Assembly (NCBI RefSeq): GCF_004000925.1
Contig: NZ_BIME01000001.1
Coordinates: forward strand, 620,001 to 684,000
Direction: 5' to 3'
Source of the DNA: Paenibacillus illinoisensis NBRC 15959
GTDB taxonomy: Bacteria; Bacillota; Bacilli; Paenibacillales; Paenibacillaceae
Length of the DNA: 64,000 nucleotides
Shown: positions 61,392 through 64,000 of the stretch, piece after piece
Layout of the letters: every line of letters begins with the position of its first letter
Position numbering within the stretch: the first letter of the stretch is position 1
Notes under the pieces: generated by a model
What the model was told of the DNA's origin: nothing
What the model saw: only the letters and a program-made list of their open reading frames with translations
Database searches by the model: none
Made by a program: the position numbers and the translations under genes

Positions 61392-61940
61392 TTACAACAG
61401 CTGCTCAATGCTAGCCTGAACTTCATCCATGGAATCCACAGGTTCGAAGCGTTTGACTACTTGCCCTTCGGCATTAATCAGAAACTTCGTGAAGTTCCAC
61501 TTGATTGCATCACCGTGCAGCCATTCAGGTGCCTTATCCGCGACCATTAACTTCAGCAGTTTGGCTTGCACATCAGACTCGTCAAACCCGGCGAAAGGTC
61601 CCGATTTTTTCAGAAAGTCATACAGGGGATGTGCCGTGTCGCCATTTACGTCCATTTTGGAGAACATGGGGAATTTCACACCATAATTAATCTGGCAGAA
61701 CGAAGCCGCTTCTTCACTGCTTCCGGGCTCCTGTTCAGCAAATTGATTGCATGGAAAACCGATAACCTGAAGGCCTTGATCCTTATACTTATCGTAAAGC
61801 TTCTGGATATCATCAAACTGATGCGTATATTTGCATTTGCTTGCCGTATTCACAATCAGCACGGGCTTTCCTTCATATTGATAGAGCGGGAATCGTTCTC
61901 CGCTAGTTTTGGTAACTGTAAAATCGTAGATGGTTGCCAT
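61392..61940 (-). CDS. Glutathione peroxidase-family thiol peroxidase (second copy)
   Basis: The 182-residue paralogue of the protein at 24234 has C36 in VNTASKCKYTHQ, Q66 in FPCNQF and the KWNFTKFLI tryptophan. FPCNQF is the canonical form, while the other copy has FPCDQF. It probably reduces lipid or organic peroxides using thioredoxin. The start is ATG at 61940 with GAGGTG 9 bases upstream. The two copies are about 37 kb apart and not in a shared operon. Confidence 0.94.
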   Translation of the reverse strand: MATIYDFTVTKTSGERFPLYQYEGKPVLIVNTASKCKYTHQFDDIQKLYDKYKDQGLQVIGFPCNQFAEQEPGSSEEAASFCQINYGVKFPMFSKMDVNGDTAHPLYDFLKKSGPFAGFDESDVQAKLLKLMVADKAPEWLHGDAIKWNFTKFLINAEGQVVKRFEPVDSMDEVQASIEQLL

Positions 61941-62049
61941 AGATTGGTGCACCTCGTTGTTATGTAGTATGTAGAATGATACGTGTTCTCTATTATATAC
62001 GAAATGATCTCTGCTGTATTAAAAAAGTATGGACATCATCATTTCAATG

Positions 62050-62685
62050 CTACCTTAACGGATAGAGCAGTAGGATCGGTTCTTTGATTAGTGTCTCTTG
62101 GAACAGATAATTATGATCGGCTCCTACAATACACAGAATTCTCTTATTCGGATTCGAATCCATTGTGTTTTTCACCCGCTGAATCATGATTTGATTACGC
62201 ACGACCCAGCGAATGTTGTGAGCTGTTGGATTGATCTCGTTTAACCATTCATATTTCAGGCGGGTCATCTCATCAAACTCCACCGAATTGAAGGGGATGT
62301 CTCCAGCTGCATGTGTACTCATTTGTTTGAAAAACCATCCATCGTCGATCTGCTGCAATTCTTCACGCCGCTCTTTGGAGTAACCTCCAAATGGATCGAA
62401 ATTATTCCACACATCTAGTTCAAACCAGTCAATGGGTACAAATTCAATCTGGTTTTCCTCACATAATGGAAATATGAGCTCCCAATATTCGCTTGCCGGC
62501 TCTCCCCAATATCCCTTATTATTGCTGTCCTCGATGTATTTCTGCCAGCTTAACGGATGTACTTCTCCGCATATGATATCCGGTTTAAATTCAGTTATAA
62601 GAGATTCGTATAGGGCGAGTGAACAATTATATTTTTCTCTCAATTCCGGATTATGGATGGTTCCAAGTATACCTACAACAGTCAT
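62050..62685 (-). CDS. Hypothetical protein, TraB/EreA-like features
   Basis: The 211-residue soluble protein begins MTVVGILGTIHN and ends with CIVGADHNYLF. A GTxH...GxxH-type pattern with conserved Glu (IICGEVHPLSW) recalls TraB/PrgY or EreA-like hydrolases, but the match is weak and I would not assign a reaction. The start is ATG at 62685, with AAGGTGA upstream; a GTG nine bases earlier is possible. It lies downstream of a GntR gene but behind a terminator, so it is probably separate. Confidence 0.6.
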   Translation of the reverse strand: MTVVGILGTIHNPELREKYNCSLALYESLITEFKPDIICGEVHPLSWQKYIEDSNNKGYWGEPASEYWELIFPLCEENQIEFVPIDWFELDVWNNFDPFGGYSKERREELQQIDDGWFFKQMSTHAAGDIPFNSVEFDEMTRLKYEWLNEINPTAHNIRWVVRNQIMIQRVKNTMDSNPNKRILCIVGADHNYLFQETLIKEPILLLYPLR

Positions 62686-62712
62686 TTCCCTCACCTTCCT
62701 CTATCAAAATAA

Positions 62713-62730
62713 GCTGCCCGTTGAGGCAGC
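62713..62730 (-). terminator. Terminator of the GntR gene
   Basis: GCTGCC/GGCAGC around a 6-base loop, followed on the minus strand by TTATTTTG. Confidence 0.65.
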
Positions 62731-62794
62731 GTTATATAGTTTTGAAGCATTTGTCATATGAAAATAACCCATACCTTTTTCATAGAAAAAAAGG

Positions 62795-63448
62795 TTAAAA
62801 CTGACCTGTAGCAAGCATACGCTCTCTGGTAATAGGAATGAGAGATAACACAACCTCTTGAGCTGCGTTATAATCATTGCTGGATAAGGCGTGCAGCGTA
62901 TCCCGATTAATCCCGATTGCACTGTAGTGTTTGATATGTGGAGTTCGCTTGAAGCGGACGATGGAATACATGTAGAGTTTATCCCGGAAGGAATCAAACG
63001 TGTTCAGCATGACGCCATTGTTCAAGGATTCAACAATCTCCCGCATGAAAAGAAAATGATGTTCGGTATATAAAGGATAATCATTCCTTTTCTCGGCGGT
63101 TCGCTGAACCTCCACATGAGCTGCGAGCGATTCCAGATTTAAATAGATCTCTCGGTTCGGGTTTTTCATCATTTCAAAAGAGTAAAAAAGCATGGATTGT
63201 ATCTGTTCAATTAGATCGAGAAATTCCTTCCCGCCGACATCCTTAACCAAGACACCGCGATTTTTGAGAGCAGTTACATAACCTTCTGATTCAAGACGAG
63301 CAATGGCATGACGAATCGGGGTACGGCTCATTTGGTACTCCTCCGCCAATTCGTTCTCAGATAGCAGGGTTTCGGGCATTAATTCTCCGCAGACCATTCG
63401 CTCACGCAGCATCATATATGCTGTATCGACAAGCGATATTTTGTTCAT
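62795..63448 (-). CDS. GntR family transcriptional regulator
   Basis: The 217-residue regulator has an N-terminal winged helix (LLSENELAEEYQMSRTPIRH, then LESEGYVTALKNRGVLVKDV). A helical FadR-type effector domain follows, with metal-like histidines (YTEHHFLFMREIVESLN; HKHYSAIG-type end). The start is ATG at 63448, with AAAGGG 8 bases upstream, not the longer frame to 63514. FadR-type GntR proteins bind organic acids; the target gene is unknown. Confidence 0.9.
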   Translation of the reverse strand: MNKISLVDTAYMMLRERMVCGELMPETLLSENELAEEYQMSRTPIRHAIARLESEGYVTALKNRGVLVKDVGGKEFLDLIEQIQSMLFYSFEMMKNPNREIYLNLESLAAHVEVQRTAEKRNDYPLYTEHHFLFMREIVESLNNGVMLNTFDSFRDKLYMYSIVRFKRTPHIKHYSAIGINRDTLHALSSNDYNAAQEVVLSLIPITRERMLATGQF

Positions 63449-63564
63449 ATCATAATCCCTTTCTCCCATTGATGAGGACTTCATTTGAATTTTAACGCAA
63501 TCTACACATTTCACCCTATATTACCAGTCTTAGAAGAAGTTACGCAACCAGACGGAGGCAAGAA

Positions 63565-63599
63565 GGAGTCCGAGCACTGTATTCCAGTGTCTGGACTCC
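63565..63599 (-). terminator. Terminator of the tyrosine phosphatase gene
   Basis: GGAGTCC/GGACTCC with an inner CACTG/CAGTG stem, just past the stop at 63606, followed by a T-containing tail. Confidence 0.7.
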
Positions 63600-63605
63600 A
63601 TTTTA

Positions 63606-64000
63606 TTAAATCAGATATTTGTTTTGAAGAGCTATCCTTTGCTCTGAGGTAATGCCTAGTCCCTCAGAAAGATACTGCTCGAAAGACCCGTAGTTCTCAT
63701 CGATTGCTTCGAGTGCAGCCTGGATGAAGGCCGCTTTCATCATTTCCGGGATCGCTCCCTGTAGTTCAGGCATTTGATCCATATATTTCTGATAGTCCTT
63801 GTTGCTTCCCGATAGGAAACGCTGCATGAGTCCGTCCACCGCGAGATTCGTTAGCTCGTAGTCTTCAATAACAACTTCTCGCGGCACACCCAAGGTGAGA
63901 AGAATCAATGCACATACAACTCCGGTTCGGTCTTTACCCGCGGCACAGTGGAATAAGGAAGTATCCCGCTCTTCTTTTAATAGTTCATTTAGGATAAGTG
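63606..64000 (-). CDS. Protein tyrosine phosphatase, C-terminal part (runs off the window)
   Basis: The C-terminal ~130 residues of a gene entering from beyond base 64000. Reading from the edge gives LILNELLKEERDTSLFHC and then AAGKDRTGVV: the catalytic P-loop HCxAGKDRTG (C-x5-R). This is the Y_phosphatase3 family, with a helical tail ending EQRIALQNKYLI. Members dephosphorylate phosphotyrosine or phosphoinositides. The apparent start at 63908 is internal; the true 5' end lies outside the window. Confidence 0.9.
   Translation of the reverse strand, partial: LILNELLKEERDTSLFHCAAGKDRTGVVCALILLTLGVPREVVIEDYELTNLAVDGLMQRFLSGSNKDYQKYMDQMPELQGAIPEMMKAAFIQAALEAIDENYGSFEQYLSEGLGITSEQRIALQNKYLI

Noticed and set aside
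1..64000. CRISPR arrays, prophage, transposases, tRNA or rRNA genes
   Set aside because: No regularly spaced direct repeats, transposase or phage protein, or tRNA-like cloverleaf was seen by reading; a computer search would be needed to exclude short remnants.

Overview
The window looks like a chromosomal segment of a Paenibacillus-type endospore-forming Firmicute (inference from gene content and gene style, not from a marker gene). The signs are AGGAGG-type ribosome sites before almost every gene, many GTG/TTG starts, a YesM/YesN-type two-component pair next to a CUT1 sugar transporter, many AraC/DeoR/LacI/HxlR regulators beside sugar genes, an SLH plus glycosidase-18 surface protein, and LutABC and HxlAB orthologues. 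No rRNA, tRNA, CRISPR array, insertion sequence or prophage gene was seen.

Layout. 1-1474: iron uptake, with a siderophore-binding lipoprotein and a partial AraC-type regulator, each behind a Fur-box-like site. 1581-7318: a compact seven-gene minus-strand operon (RidA-like, GNAT acetyltransferase, APH-fold kinase, a 726-residue methyltransferase with an unassigned N-terminal half, histidine phosphatase, DEDDh exonuclease, small unknown protein). This is the best candidate for an undescribed system. 7690-19556: a carbohydrate island with a family-43-like glycosidase, AraC regulator, Gfo/Idh/MocA oxidoreductase, YesM/YesN pair, two CUT1 permeases, a binding lipoprotein and an (alpha/alpha)6-barrel glycosidase; it has no ATPase gene. 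19637-24791: two unknown small proteins, a self-sufficient P450 BM3-type fatty-acid hydroxylase and a glutathione peroxidase. 25028-30335: rhamnulokinase, DeoR regulator and lutABC in one direction, linking rhamnose breakdown (via lactaldehyde/lactate) to lactate oxidation. 30540-33505: DUF2500 protein, oligoendopeptidase F and HxlR. 33711-36343: the ribulose-monophosphate pair hxlA-hxlB and a 6-phosphogluconolactonase-like protein.

36561-41773: AEC transporter, DUF2062 protein, OsmC peroxidase, a second DeoR regulator, an Old Yellow Enzyme and a divergent SRAP protein. 42083-47984: GH42 beta-galactosidase, convergent GH2 beta-mannosidase and a LacI regulator with probable operators at two promoters. 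48166-55560: EamA exporter with divergent LysR, small proteins, heme O synthase (ctaB), DUF3243 protein, a half-size MFS protein coupled to a membrane-anchored FAD oxidase. 55668-64000: thioredoxin-reductase-like flavoprotein, SLH-GH18 protein, nitroreductase, FatA-like acyl thioesterase, AraC regulator, second glutathione peroxidase, a GxxH/GADHxY-type unknown protein, GntR regulator and a partial tyrosine phosphatase.

How the parts fit: most genes serve scavenging of plant or microbial sugars and control of oxidative/electrophile stress (two glutathione peroxidases, OsmC, Old Yellow Enzyme, nitroreductase). The Old Yellow Enzyme and nitroreductase promoters share an identical 14-base palindromic word, which suggests a common YodB/HxlR-type repressor encoded outside or elsewhere in the window.
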